From the NCBI RefSeq assembly GCF_028551255.1, contig NZ_CP117029.1, positions 496,001-560,000 of the forward strand: 64,000 nt of DNA. The letters run 5' to 3'. The notes under the pieces are model-generated. The model worked only from the letters and a program-made list of their open reading frames with translations. It searched no databases and was not told where the DNA came from. The translations under genes were made by a program, and so were the position numbers. This document shows, in pieces, positions 27,105-35,609 of this stretch; position 1 is the first letter of the stretch; each line of letters opens with the position of its first letter. This DNA is from Vibrio tubiashii (GTDB lineage: Bacteria; Pseudomonadota; Gammaproteobacteria; Enterobacterales; Vibrionaceae).

Positions 27105-27950
27105 ATGACGGTAATGAGCAATACTTACATTGAAAACACCCCGCACTTTTCTCAAGAGGAGATCGGTGCCGCTCGCAATGCATTTTTGCAATACGAGCAA
27201 GCCCAGCAGGTCCATTTACTTACGGTTATGCCGGTAGAGGAAGCTGTCGGGATTTTACACCACTGTTCAGTGGGTTATGTCCAACAATTGATCTCGGCGT
27301 TAGAGCTTGATGGATATGAAAAGTTGGCACGTCACTACGCGCACCAGCTTGGTTTTATTCATTCGGAAGTTGAGCCTTCGAATGGTTACCTAGATACACC
27401 AGTTATTGAGCATGTAAAGCAACGTATCGGTTGGATCATAGCGCTCGCATTACTTGGCATAGTTTCAGGTCTAATTATCGCTCAATATGAAGATACTTTG
27501 AGCCAGTTGGTGCTATTGGCGATCTATATGCCTGTAATAGCAGCGGCGGGTGGTAATACCGGTACGCAAGCGGCGACCTTGGTGATACGAGCTTTAGCGA
27601 CGGGTGAGTTGCGTAAAAGGCAGTGGTTAGAAGTGTTTTGGAAAGAGAGCCGAGTGGCGATTTGCTTAGCTTTTGCCATAGCCTTGGTGATTATTGGCCG
27701 TATCTTACTTTTTAGCGATAGCAGCAGTACGGGTGGCTTTGAGCTTAACACCATCGCACTTGCGATCGCGGTTGCGCTGTTTATTCAGGTGACGATGTCG
27801 ACCACGCTAGGTGGCTTGCTACCAATCCTAGCGCGTGCGTTTAAACTCGATCCAGCTGTGTTGGTTAGCCCAGTTTTGGCGTCTATTGTCGATATTTCAG
27901 GAATGTGGATCTACTTCACTGTAGTTAATTACTTCTTAGGCATCGCCTGA
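27105..27950 (+). CDS. MgtE/SLC41-type divalent cation transporter without CBS domains
   Basis: A 281-residue protein. Residues 1-105 resemble part of the MgtE N domain (LTVMPVEEAVGILHHCS). Residues about 118-281 form the five-helix MgtE transmembrane domain, with conserved GGNTGTQAATLVIRALATGEL and the C-terminal DPAVLVSPVLASIVDISGMW. Typical MgtE is about 450 residues with a CBS pair that gates the channel by Mg2+; that pair is missing here. The start with GGGAG upstream is preferred over an in-frame start at 27084. The last 22 bp overlap dacB tail to tail. Confidence 0.85.
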   Translation: MTVMSNTYIENTPHFSQEEIGAARNAFLQYEQAQQVHLLTVMPVEEAVGILHHCSVGYVQQLISALELDGYEKLARHYAHQLGFIHSEVEPSNGYLDTPVIEHVKQRIGWIIALALLGIVSGLIIAQYEDTLSQLVLLAIYMPVIAAAGGNTGTQAATLVIRALATGELRKRQWLEVFWKESRVAICLAFAIALVIIGRILLFSDSSSTGGFELNTIALAIAVALFIQVTMSTTLGGLLPILARAFKLDPAVLVSPVLASIVDISGMWIYFTVVNYFLGIA

Positions 27951-29359
27951 CTGAACTGGACAATATCTTTATAGAACAAGGTTTCGAACTTGGTGATCGG
28001 GGCGATGGTAGGTTTATCATCGCCCTTTGTTTTTGGTGGATGATAGTCCGTCACAAACTGAACAAATAGCGTACTCGGCTGACCAGATTTATCTAACCCA
28101 TAGCCTGCCATATTGTAGCTGCCATACACGGAACCACTCTTGGCAATCAATTCGCCTTTAATTGGCGCTTTACGCATACTGCGACGATATTTCAAAGTGC
28201 CATTGGTGCCTGACGTGGGCATTAAGGCGATCAAGCCTAATTCACTGTCATGTTGCCAAATATAGCGCAGTACCGCTGCCATGTTTTGACTGGTAAAGCG
28301 GTTATTGCGTGATAGCCCTGAACCATCCGCCAGTGGGGTATGCTCTATATCAATGCCAGTTTGGGTAAAGAGAATCTGCTTAATGGCTTTAGTTCCGTTG
28401 GCAAAACTACCAGGTTGAATAAAGAACTTTGCGCCTAGGGCCTTGGTTAGGTTATCGGCGATAAGGTTATCAGACTTTTTGAGCATGGTTTCGAGCAGCT
28501 GAGGCAGTGCTTGCGAGTAATGAGTGGCAATGACTTTGCCTTGCTGCTCGGGAGCGCCAAGCCGAATACTGCCCGCTAGTTCGATATTAAGCTGAGCAAG
28601 CAGGGTATTAACAATTCTCTGGGTATATAGCGCGGGATCTTGCACGGCAAATTTTAGCGGCAGCGGCTTGCTACGATTCTGCAGGCATCCTTGGAGTTGA
28701 TAGTGGTTGTCTGGAGAAGAGAGTAACTCCAGATCGCACTGTGAGCTCTCTTGTTCGATTTTAGATACTGAACTTGCCACCGTCGTGACATAAATAGGTT
28801 GATGCTCAGGCACATAGACGCGAGTGTTCCCATCTTCTTGGGTATAGATAGAGGCTTGAACGCAGTTACCATCAAGCGAAATGGCGCTGGCTGGTGCACT
28901 GTAACAAACGCCAAGAATATCCCATGGCCACCCTACTGCTCGGTCGTAACCGGTAAACGCGCTGTTATCTAACCAGAGATCGCCACTGATTTTTTTGGTG
29001 CCACTATTACGTAGCTGACTCAGTAGTTGCTTTAAGTCTTGGGTGGTTAAAGTAGGATCGCCGCTAAAACGCAGTACCACATCGCTGTCAGTCTTCTCAA
29101 TGCTAGTTGCAAACTGAAATTCATCACCGAGCTCTAATTTGGCAGCAAGCGCAGTCACAATCTTTAATGTACTAGCCGGTGGGAAGAACTGACTTTGGTT
29201 GTCGGTTTGCTGGATTTGATTCTGGCTTTGAAGAGATTCGACTTTAATTGCTGCGCGGCTACCTAAAGGCAATTCATTCAGTGGCGCATAGGCCGAGGCA
29301 GATACGCTGATTAGAGAGAGTAAGCAAACAGAGGTAAAACGATCAACAAAGCGCAGCAT
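27929..29359 (-). CDS. dacB: D-alanyl-D-alanine carboxypeptidase/endopeptidase (PBP4)
   Basis: A 476-residue low-molecular-weight penicillin-binding protein with a signal peptide (MLRFVDRFTSVCLLSLISVS, cleavage near SASA-Y). The active-site serine motif is PASTLK, the SxN motif is SDN (KKSDNLIADN) and the KTG-box variant is KSG (AKSGSVYGSYN). It trims D-Ala from pentapeptides and cuts cross-links in the periplasm. It overlaps the convergent MgtE-type gene by 22 bp. Confidence 0.93.
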   Translation of the reverse strand: MLRFVDRFTSVCLLSLISVSASAYAPLNELPLGSRAAIKVESLQSQNQIQQTDNQSQFFPPASTLKIVTALAAKLELGDEFQFATSIEKTDSDVVLRFSGDPTLTTQDLKQLLSQLRNSGTKKISGDLWLDNSAFTGYDRAVGWPWDILGVCYSAPASAISLDGNCVQASIYTQEDGNTRVYVPEHQPIYVTTVASSVSKIEQESSQCDLELLSSPDNHYQLQGCLQNRSKPLPLKFAVQDPALYTQRIVNTLLAQLNIELAGSIRLGAPEQQGKVIATHYSQALPQLLETMLKKSDNLIADNLTKALGAKFFIQPGSFANGTKAIKQILFTQTGIDIEHTPLADGSGLSRNNRFTSQNMAAVLRYIWQHDSELGLIALMPTSGTNGTLKYRRSMRKAPIKGELIAKSGSVYGSYNMAGYGLDKSGQPSTLFVQFVTDYHPPKTKGDDKPTIAPITKFETLFYKDIVQFSQAMPKK

Positions 29360-29402
29360 AAGAATTCACGGTTAGCGGTTTTAGTGGGTCAGTATAGCGG
29401 GT

Positions 29403-29434
29403 AAAAAAAACGCCTGCTATAGAGCAGGCGTCTT
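29403..29434 (-). terminator. intrinsic terminator of ompU
   Basis: On the minus strand GACGCCTGCT / AGCAGGCGTT form a stem followed by TTTTTT, 26 nt after the porin stop codon. It lies between ompU and the codirectional dacB. Confidence 0.88.
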
Positions 29435-29459
29435 AGATTCATGACTTAATGTCAGGAAA

Positions 29460-30488
29460 TTAGAAGTCGTAACGCATACCTAGTACTGCTTGGTCTTCAG
29501 ATGCTAGCTTACCAACTTTGTCTTCTTTAAGAAGGTTGAAGTCGTAAGAAACGTATGAACGGAAGTTAGGCGTAAAGAAGTAAGTCGCGTCGATCGCTAC
29601 AGAGTTAGCACTCTTTTCAGAATTGCTTTGGTACTTAACTTCTTCTACGTTGTACGTTGAAGTGAATTTAGCTTGACCTAGAGTGTAAGCTGCTGCTAAT
29701 TCGTAACCTTTTGCTTTTGCAGTGTTGTTACCGTTTACTTCATCGTATTTAGTGTCGCTGTATAGACCAGCGAAGTAGAAATCACTGATTTCGTAAGATG
29801 CACCAACCATGTATTGTGAAGCATCTGCACTGATGTTTACGTTAGCTGCATCGTTTTTGTAAGAGATGCCGTTTTGCTTAGCGTAAGCAGCTGTTAGACG
29901 AACACCAGTTTCACCGATGTTGTAGATACCAGATAGTGCGTAACCATTGTTGTCATCACCAACTAGTTTATCGTTGTTTTCTTTTGAAGACTCAAAAGTG
30001 TAGTTTGCGCGAAGTTCAAAACCAGAGAATTCACCAGCGTATGCGATAGAACGGTCTGGACGGTCAGCTGACTCAACTTTGTTTGCTGCTTTAGCACCGT
30101 GGTAAGCCATGATATCTGTGAAATCAGTAACTGCTGCTAGAGAACCTTTAACAGTACCCATAGTTACTTCACCAAAGTTACCACCAAGACCAGCGTACAT
30201 GTAACGATGCTCTAGAGTATCTTGCTCTGTGTCGTTGTCTTTAGTTGCTTTGTACTCACCTTCGTAGAAACCAAGACCGTAAAGGTTGTCGTTGATTTGA
30301 GAAGTACCAGCGAAGTTTAGACGTACGCGAGATTGGTCTTCAGCTTTACCATCTTTTACTGCTAGACGTGCTTCAACACGGCCGCCCATTTCGATAGAGT
30401 TGCCATCGTTGTTGTAGATTTCTGCTGCGTTTGCGCCTGTAGCTACTGCTGCAGCTGAAACTGCTAGAGCGATCAGAGTCTTGTTCAT
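29460..30488 (-). CDS. ompU: outer membrane porin OmpU
   Basis: A 342-residue general porin of the Vibrio OmpU type. It has signal peptide MNKTLIALAVSAAAVATGAN with cleavage after ANA. The first strand is EIYNNDGNSIEMGGRVEARL. It ends in a C-terminal aromatic residue (LGMRYDF), as needed for BAM recognition. It forms a trimeric beta-barrel for small solutes. In V. cholerae it is activated by ToxR. The gene has a long leader with a strong hairpin, and lies at the V. cholerae position between dacB and greA. Confidence 0.93.
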   Translation of the reverse strand: MNKTLIALAVSAAAVATGANAAEIYNNDGNSIEMGGRVEARLAVKDGKAEDQSRVRLNFAGTSQINDNLYGLGFYEGEYKATKDNDTEQDTLEHRYMYAGLGGNFGEVTMGTVKGSLAAVTDFTDIMAYHGAKAANKVESADRPDRSIAYAGEFSGFELRANYTFESSKENNDKLVGDDNNGYALSGIYNIGETGVRLTAAYAKQNGISYKNDAANVNISADASQYMVGASYEISDFYFAGLYSDTKYDEVNGNNTAKAKGYELAAAYTLGQAKFTSTYNVEEVKYQSNSEKSANSVAIDATYFFTPNFRSYVSYDFNLLKEDKVGKLASEDQAVLGMRYDF

Positions 30489-30529
30489 CTTATTAGTCCT
30501 AATTTACTGTCCATAAATAGTTGTATGTC

Positions 30530-30562
30530 GAGGAGTATCTCCACTTAACCGTGGGACTCCTC
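30530..30562 (-). promoter_or_regulatory. stem-loop in the ompU 5' untranslated region
   Basis: GAGGAGT (30530-30536) pairs with ACTCCTC (30556-30562), and inside it CCAC (30541-30544) pairs with GTGG (30551-30554). It lies 42-74 nt upstream of the start codon. It may stabilise the abundant porin mRNA or be a target for a small RNA. Confidence 0.55.
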
Positions 30563-30600
30563 TAGTTATCAGCGCTATTAATCCAGTCTCATAACAACGC

Positions 30601-30606
30601 GTTATA
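30601..30606 (-). promoter_or_regulatory. possible ompU -10 element
   Basis: TATAAC on the minus strand, with no good -35 sequence in front, as expected for an activator-dependent promoter. Transcription would start near 30594, placing the 30530-30562 hairpin in the leader. Confidence 0.35.
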
Positions 30607-30784
30607 GCAAGTTATTGAGCAATAAAGACTAATCTCGCTGAATAAGTCAGCTAAGTTTTTAACGCAAAGTTCCATGATGGGTTAGTAAAATGATATAAAT
30701 CGAACTTATGAACAGTGTTTTATTAAACATAAAATAATATCAAATCATTGATTGTAAAGGGTTAAGTTGCGCTGTTGATAGGTT

Positions 30785-30812
30785 GGTTTATATCTAAACC
30801 TTTATTTTTTTT
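30785..30812 (+). terminator. orphan terminator-like element between ompU and greA
   Basis: GGTTTA TATC TAAACC is followed by TTTATTTTTTTTTT on the plus strand. No annotated gene on this strand lies upstream before the divergent ompU, so it may mark the 3' end of a small RNA transcribed from about 30600-30780. The stem is only 6 bp and AT-rich. Confidence 0.4.
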
Positions 30813-30971
30813 TAGGTAAAATATGTTTCGTGCCGCGATCGGATTCAAAAACTGCGTCGATTTATCAATTGGTTATCGCGCACATTTTGAGATAGAGATC
30901 ACGCTTGATTAATTTGAGTGATTTAGGCGCCAAGTTTGTTTACACTAGAGGCAATTGATTAGTTAATGCAT

Positions 30972-31006
30972 CTACCTAGTCCACTGGATTAGGTAGTTTT
31001 GTTTTG
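30972..31006 (+). promoter_or_regulatory. attenuator-like terminator in the greA leader
   Basis: CTACCTA (30972-30978) pairs with TAGGTAG (30990-30996), with an inner TCC/GGA, followed by TTTTGTTTTG. It lies 31 nt upstream of the greA start. E. coli greA has an analogous leader terminator that yields the GraL small RNAs. Position and form match; sequence homology is not claimed. Confidence 0.6.
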
Positions 31007-31036
31007 TCCAAAGATTGCTTTGGAATGAGGTATATA

Positions 31037-31510
31037 ATGGAAAAAGTGCCAATGACACTACGTGGCGAGAAAAAGCTACGTGAAGAACTAGAAAGACTAT
31101 TGAAGCTTCGCCCACAGATTTCTGAAGCCATTGCTGAAGCACGTGAACTAGGCGACCTTAAAGAAAATGCCGAGTACCATGCAGCTCGTGAAGAGCAGGG
31201 TATCTGTGAAGCTCAAATTCGTGATATCGAGTACAAGCTATCGGTTGCTCAGGTTATTGACGTCACCACAATGGACAACACGGGTAAAGTTATCTTCGGC
31301 TCAACCGTTACTTTGATTGACTGTGATACTGAAGAAGAGAAAACCTACCAGATCGTAGGTGATGACGAAGCTGACATTAAAGCGGGTCGTATCTCGGTAA
31401 GTTCACCAATCGCGCGCGGTCTTATCGGCAAGATGGAAGGTGACGAAGTGGTTATCTCTACACCAGGTGGTGATCGCGACTTCGAAATCGACAGCGTCGA
31501 GTACATCTAA
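31037..31510 (+). CDS. greA: transcription elongation factor GreA
   Basis: A 157-residue factor that inserts its N-terminal coiled coil (about 1-75, with the acidic tip in [17 protein letters not shown]) into the RNA polymerase secondary channel to stimulate cleavage of backtracked RNA. The C-terminal FKBP-like domain follows. The start is [18 protein letters not shown], preceded by GAGG. The 11 in-frame codons further up lie in the leader and are rejected. Confidence 0.96.
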   Translation: MEKVPMTLRGEKKLREELERLLKLRPQISEAIAEARELGDLKENAEYHAAREEQGICEAQIRDIEYKLSVAQVIDVTTMDNTGKVIFGSTVTLIDCDTEEEKTYQIVGDDEADIKAGRISVSSPIARGLIGKMEGDEVVISTPGGDRDFEIDSVEYI

Positions 31511-31533
31511 GCAAATTAGTTGCTCTGAATATC

Positions 31534-31562
31534 AAAAAAGGTCGCATAGGCGACCTTTTTTC
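31534..31562 (+). terminator. intrinsic terminator of greA
   Basis: AAAAAAGGTCGC / GCGACCTTTTTT stem with a short ATAG loop and U-run. It may serve the convergent yhbY as well. Confidence 0.9.
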
Positions 31563-31580
31563 TTGCTCATGAAAGTAAAA

Positions 31581-31877
31581 TTACTTACGTGGCAACTCGA
31601 TTTTACGTTCTTCCGATTGGCGGAATAGAACTAAAGTCTTACCGATTACTTGTACTTTCTCTGCACGTGTTTCACGTACAATAGCTTCAATAATCAGGTT
31701 CTTAGTGTCGCGATCTTCTGATGCAACTTTGATTTTGATTAGCTCGTGGTGGTTAAGAGCAATTTCAATTTCCGCTAGAACAGCTTCAGTTAGTCCGTTT
31801 GCGCCCATAAGCACAACAGGTTTTAGACTGTGCGCTAGGCCTTTTAGATGCTGCTTTTGTTTGGTGCTTAGGTTCAT
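31581..31877 (-). CDS. yhbY: CRS1/YhbY-type RNA-binding protein
   Basis: A 98-residue single-domain protein with the CRM fold. The GANGLTEAV loop (VLMGANGLTEAVLAEIE) corresponds to the GxxG RNA-binding loop of the family. It associates with pre-50S ribosomal particles. The start MNLSTKQKQHLKGLAH is chosen; 18 in-frame upstream codons run into the promoter of the divergent rlmE. Divergence from rlmE, another 50S maturation gene, is the usual arrangement. Confidence 0.92.
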   Translation of the reverse strand: MNLSTKQKQHLKGLAHSLKPVVLMGANGLTEAVLAEIEIALNHHELIKIKVASEDRDTKNLIIEAIVRETRAEKVQVIGKTLVLFRQSEERKIELPRK

Positions 31878-31906
31878 TACGCGGCCAATTTTCTTTAATA
31901 TAAGGG

Positions 31907-31933
31907 TTGAAAAATACCATTTTAACGCCATCT
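31907..31933 (+). promoter_or_regulatory. candidate heat-shock (sigma-32) promoter of rlmE-ftsH
   Basis: TTGAAA (31907-31912) followed after 15 nt by CCATCT (31928-31933) resembles the RpoH consensus (TTGAAA, then CCCCAT). The rlmE-ftsH operon is a sigma-32 target in E. coli. Transcription would start about 50 nt before rlmE. Confidence 0.45.
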
Positions 31934-31990
31934 AACCCTGAAGACTATAATTTATTGGGTTAGTTGTTCCCTCTATCTATTAGGTAACAA

Positions 31991-32620
31991 ATGAGTAAAC
32001 AGAAACATTCCGCTAGCTCAGGTCGCTGGTTGAAAGAACATTTTGATGATAAATACGCCAATGAAGCCCGTAAAAAAGGCTATCGCTCACGTGCTTATTT
32101 CAAAATGGAAGAGATCCAAACTAAGGATAAATTGCTAAAACCTGGTATGACTGTGGTCGATTTAGGTGCAGCTCCCGGTGGTTGGTCTCAATATGCTGCT
32201 AAGATAGTAGGTGAGGATGGGCAAATTATTGCATGTGATTTGTTGCCAATGGACCCAATTGCAGGAGTTAGCTTTCTACAAGGTGACTTCCGTGAAGAAG
32301 CGGTTTTAGATGCTTTGCTTGATCGCATTCAACCTTCAATGGTCGATGTGGTGATGTCAGATATGGCGCCAAACATCGCAGGCAATAATTCAGTCGATCA
32401 ACCTCGCGCAATGTATTTAGTTGAATTGGCTTTAGATATGTGTCGACAAGTTCTAGCACCTAATGGTAGCTTTGTTGTAAAGGTCTTCCAAGGCGAAGGG
32501 TTTGATCAATTTGTCAAAGAAGTCCGAGACACATTTAAAGTCGTAAAAATCAGAAAACCTGACTCATCGCGAGCTCGCTCACGAGAAGTCTTTGTTGTAG
32601 CCACTGGTTACAAAGGTTAA
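31991..32620 (+). CDS. rlmE: 23S rRNA (uridine(2552)-2'-O)-methyltransferase RlmE
   Basis: A 209-residue Rossmann methyltransferase (FtsJ/RrmJ) that methylates the ribose of U2552 in the ribosomal A loop. SAM motif [15 protein letters not shown] at about residue 55, and the KDKE-type catalytic residues include the Asp in [12 protein letters not shown] and the Lys in [10 protein letters not shown]. It forms an operon with ftsH 98 nt downstream, the arrangement seen in E. coli. Confidence 0.95.
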   Translation: MSKQKHSASSGRWLKEHFDDKYANEARKKGYRSRAYFKMEEIQTKDKLLKPGMTVVDLGAAPGGWSQYAAKIVGEDGQIIACDLLPMDPIAGVSFLQGDFREEAVLDALLDRIQPSMVDVVMSDMAPNIAGNNSVDQPRAMYLVELALDMCRQVLAPNGSFVVKVFQGEGFDQFVKEVRDTFKVVKIRKPDSSRARSREVFVVATGYKG

Positions 32621-32718
32621 CTATTTGCCCATTGATGGGTTAGTTAACACTATAGCTACAGGTTATAAACTGTAGTACCCTACCTTTAATTACAATTAGT
32701 TATCGAGAGGCTGACACC

Positions 32719-34701
32719 TTGAGTGACATGGCAAAAAATTTAATTCTGTGGCTTGTTATCGCTGTCGTATTGATGTCGGTTTTCCAGAGCTTTGGCCCTG
32801 GAGAGAGCAATGGCAGAGCGGTGGATTACACCACGTTTGTACAGGAAGTTGGCCAAGGCCAGATTCAGGAAGCAACTTTTAAAGACGGTGAAATCACTTT
32901 CACACGTCGTGGCGGCGGCTCGCGTTATGTTACTTACATGCCGGTCTACGACCAGAAGCTACTTGATGACTTAATTAACCAAAATGTGAAAGTACAGGGC
33001 ACACCTCCAGAAGAGCAAAGCCTGCTAGGTACTATCTTCATCTCTTGGTTCCCTATGATCTTACTGATTGGTGTGTGGATTTTCTTCATGCGTCAAATGC
33101 AAGGCGGCGGCGGTAAGGGCGCGATGTCTTTCGGTAAGAGCAAAGCTCGTATGATGAGCGAAGAACAAATCAAAACAACTTTTGCTGACGTTGCTGGTTG
33201 TGACGAAGCAAAAGAAGACGTAAAAGAACTGGTTGACTACCTACGTGATCCAAGCCGTTTCCAAAAGCTGGGCGGTAAGATCCCAACAGGTGTTCTGATG
33301 GTCGGTCCTCCAGGTACAGGTAAAACGTTACTAGCTAAAGCGATTGCTGGTGAAGCGAAAGTACCATTCTTTACTATCTCTGGTTCTGACTTCGTTGAAA
33401 TGTTTGTTGGTGTAGGTGCATCTCGTGTACGTGACATGTTCGAACAAGCGAAGAAAGCGGCGCCTTGTATCATCTTTATCGATGAGATTGATGCGGTAGG
33501 TCGTCAGCGTGGTGCTGGTGTAGGTGGTGGTCACGATGAACGTGAGCAAACACTTAACCAAATGCTAGTAGAGATGGATGGCTTCGAAGGTAACGAAGGT
33601 ATTATCGTTATCGCCGCGACTAACCGTCCAGACGTACTAGACCCAGCGTTACTTCGTCCTGGTCGTTTTGACCGTCAGGTTGTCGTAGGTCTACCAGATG
33701 TACGTGGTCGTGAGCAGATCCTTAAAGTTCACATGCGTAAAGTGCCTCTAGCAGGTGATGTAGAGCCATCGCTAATTGCCCGTGGTACACCAGGTTTCTC
33801 AGGTGCAGATCTAGCAAACCTTGTTAACGAAGCGGCGCTATTCGCTGCACGTGGTAACAAGCGCAACGTATCTATGGTTGAGTTTGAGCTAGCGAAAGAT
33901 AAAATCATGATGGGTGCAGAGCGCCGTTCTATGGTGATGTCTGAAGAGACGAAAGAGTCAACGGCTTACCACGAAGCGGGTCACGCGATTGTGGGTCGTC
34001 TAGTTCCTGAACATGATCCTGTGTACAAGGTATCGATCATTCCACGTGGTCGTGCTCTTGGTGTGACAATGTACTTACCAGAGCAAGATCGTGTAAGTAT
34101 GTCTCGTCAACATCTAGAATCTATGATTTCGAGCCTGTACGGTGGTCGACTTGCTGAAGAGCTAATCTACGGCGCAGACAAGGTATCAACAGGTGCTTCG
34201 AACGATATCGAACGTGCAACTGATATCGCGCGTAAGATGGTGACTCAGTGGGGCTTCTCGGAAAAACTTGGTCCTCTTCTCTATGCAGAAGATGAAGGTG
34301 AAGTGTTCCTTGGCCGTAGCGTAACTCAGACTAAACACATGTCTGATGATACGGCGAAACTTATCGATGACGAAGTTCGTCACTTGATTGACAGCAACTA
34401 TGCGCGTGCGAAACAGATCCTTGAAGATAACATGGATATCATGCACGCAATGAAAGATGCGTTGATGAAGTACGAAACCATTGATGCAGGTCAGATTGAT
34501 GACCTAATGGAACGTAAAGCAGAAATCCGTGAACCTGCTGGTTGGGGTGATAACCCGAGCAACAAGTCAGACGCGAAACCTGAAGATAAGTCAGAGGGTA
34601 AAGCGGAAGAGGCTTCAGCTGCTGAAGCGAAAGCGGACGACGCTGCCACTTCTCAAGAGAGCACCTCAGCGGAAGCGACTGAGAAGAAAGACTCAGAATA
34701 A
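32719..34701 (+). CDS. ftsH: ATP-dependent inner-membrane zinc metalloprotease FtsH
   Basis: A 660-residue membrane AAA protease. TM1 lies near the N-terminus and TM2 at about 105-125, with a periplasmic domain between. The AAA domain has Walker A GPPGTGKT and Walker [10 protein letters not shown], and the zinc motif is HEAGH. It degrades misfolded membrane proteins, LpxC and sigma-32. Two starts are possible: TTG at 32719 (MSDMAKN) and ATG at 32728 (MAKNLILW, as usually annotated in E. coli). GAGAGG suits the TTG better. The C-terminal tail after residue 610 is Lys/Glu/Ala-rich and low-complexity. Confidence 0.96.
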   Translation: MSDMAKNLILWLVIAVVLMSVFQSFGPGESNGRAVDYTTFVQEVGQGQIQEATFKDGEITFTRRGGGSRYVTYMPVYDQKLLDDLINQNVKVQGTPPEEQSLLGTIFISWFPMILLIGVWIFFMRQMQGGGGKGAMSFGKSKARMMSEEQIKTTFADVAGCDEAKEDVKELVDYLRDPSRFQKLGGKIPTGVLMVGPPGTGKTLLAKAIAGEAKVPFFTISGSDFVEMFVGVGASRVRDMFEQAKKAAPCIIFIDEIDAVGRQRGAGVGGGHDEREQTLNQMLVEMDGFEGNEGIIVIAATNRPDVLDPALLRPGRFDRQVVVGLPDVRGREQILKVHMRKVPLAGDVEPSLIARGTPGFSGADLANLVNEAALFAARGNKRNVSMVEFELAKDKIMMGAERRSMVMSEETKESTAYHEAGHAIVGRLVPEHDPVYKVSIIPRGRALGVTMYLPEQDRVSMSRQHLESMISSLYGGRLAEELIYGADKVSTGASNDIERATDIARKMVTQWGFSEKLGPLLYAEDEGEVFLGRSVTQTKHMSDDTAKLIDDEVRHLIDSNYARAKQILEDNMDIMHAMKDALMKYETIDAGQIDDLMERKAEIREPAGWGDNPSNKSDAKPEDKSEGKAEEASAAEAKADDAATSQESTSAEATEKKDSE

Positions 34702-34715
34702 TTGTTATGATTAAG

Positions 34716-34743
34716 AGAAACCCCGAGGCAACTCGGGGTTTTT
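34716..34743 (+). terminator. intrinsic terminator of ftsH, overlapping the folP initiation region
   Basis: AAACCCCGAG / CTCGGGGTTT stem with a short GCAA loop and TTTTT. It ends about 6 nt before the folP ATG, so the only purine-rich segment that could serve as the folP ribosome-binding site (CGGGG) is in the 3' arm of this hairpin. Confidence 0.85.
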
Positions 34744-34749
34744 GTGTTT

Positions 34750-35580
34750 ATGATTCTAAAAGCAAATAATAAAACTCTCGATTTATCTCAACCACAAGTG
34801 ATGGGGATTCTAAATGTTACCCCTGACTCTTTTTCTGATGGCGGTCAGTTTCGCGCTTTAGAAGATGCGCTTGTTCAAGCTCAGCGTATGATTGATTCTG
34901 GTGTAACCATTATTGACATTGGTGGTGAGTCAACCCGCCCTGGTGCTCCCGATGTTGAATTAGCTGAAGAGCTTCAACGAACCATTCCAGTGATTAAAGC
35001 GATTCGTGCGCAATCTGACGTGTGGATTTCAATTGATACCAGTAAAGCGGAAGTAATGCGCCAAGCGGCTGAAGCGGGTGCTGATATCATCAATGACGTC
35101 AGAGCTTTGCAAGAGCCTGGAGCGCTTGAGGTAGCGGCAGATACAGGATTACCTATCTGTTTAATGCATATGCAAGGCCAGCCTCGCACTATGCAAGCAA
35201 ACCCTCACTATGATGATTTGGTAAAAGAAGTCGGTGAGTTTTTACAACAGCGTATTGAAGCTTGTGCAGAGGTGGGGATCGAGCGTGAAAAGCTGATACT
35301 TGATCCCGGGTTTGGTTTTGGTAAAACACTAGAACACAACTATCAGATGCTGTCTCACCTAGAAGAATTCCATCAATTTGGTTTGCCAGTTCTTGCAGGG
35401 ATGTCGAGAAAATCTATGATCTTCAAACTCCTCGACAAAGCTCCGGCTGAGTGCGTGTCAGCGAGCGTGGCATGCGCTACAATCGCCGCAATGAAAGGTG
35501 CGCAAATCATTCGCGTGCACGATTTTGAACAAACGCTTGATGCTATGAGAATTGTCTCAATGACCAAAGTGAATCATTGA
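34750..35580 (+). CDS. folP: dihydropteroate synthase
   Basis: A 276-residue TIM-barrel enzyme joining 6-hydroxymethyl-dihydropterin pyrophosphate with p-aminobenzoate in folate synthesis; the sulfonamide target. The signatures GILNVTPDSFSDGG, GGESTRPGA, and the pterin-site DPGFGFGK and GMSRKS are present. ATG at 34750 (MILKANNKT) is chosen; a GTG at 34744 is in frame. The initiation region abuts the ftsH terminator. The pairing folP-glmM, 29 nt apart, is the E. coli arrangement. Confidence 0.94.
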   Translation: MILKANNKTLDLSQPQVMGILNVTPDSFSDGGQFRALEDALVQAQRMIDSGVTIIDIGGESTRPGAPDVELAEELQRTIPVIKAIRAQSDVWISIDTSKAEVMRQAAEAGADIINDVRALQEPGALEVAADTGLPICLMHMQGQPRTMQANPHYDDLVKEVGEFLQQRIEACAEVGIEREKLILDPGFGFGKTLEHNYQMLSHLEEFHQFGLPVLAGMSRKSMIFKLLDKAPAECVSASVACATIAAMKGAQIIRVHDFEQTLDAMRIVSMTKVNH

Positions 35581-35609
35581 GCAGAATAGAAAGATAAAAA
35601 GGAACAACC

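Noticed and set aside
26911..27108. 65-codon ORF in the mgtE-like leader
   Set aside because: It overlaps the leader structures, has no ribosome-binding site and ends at the true gene start.
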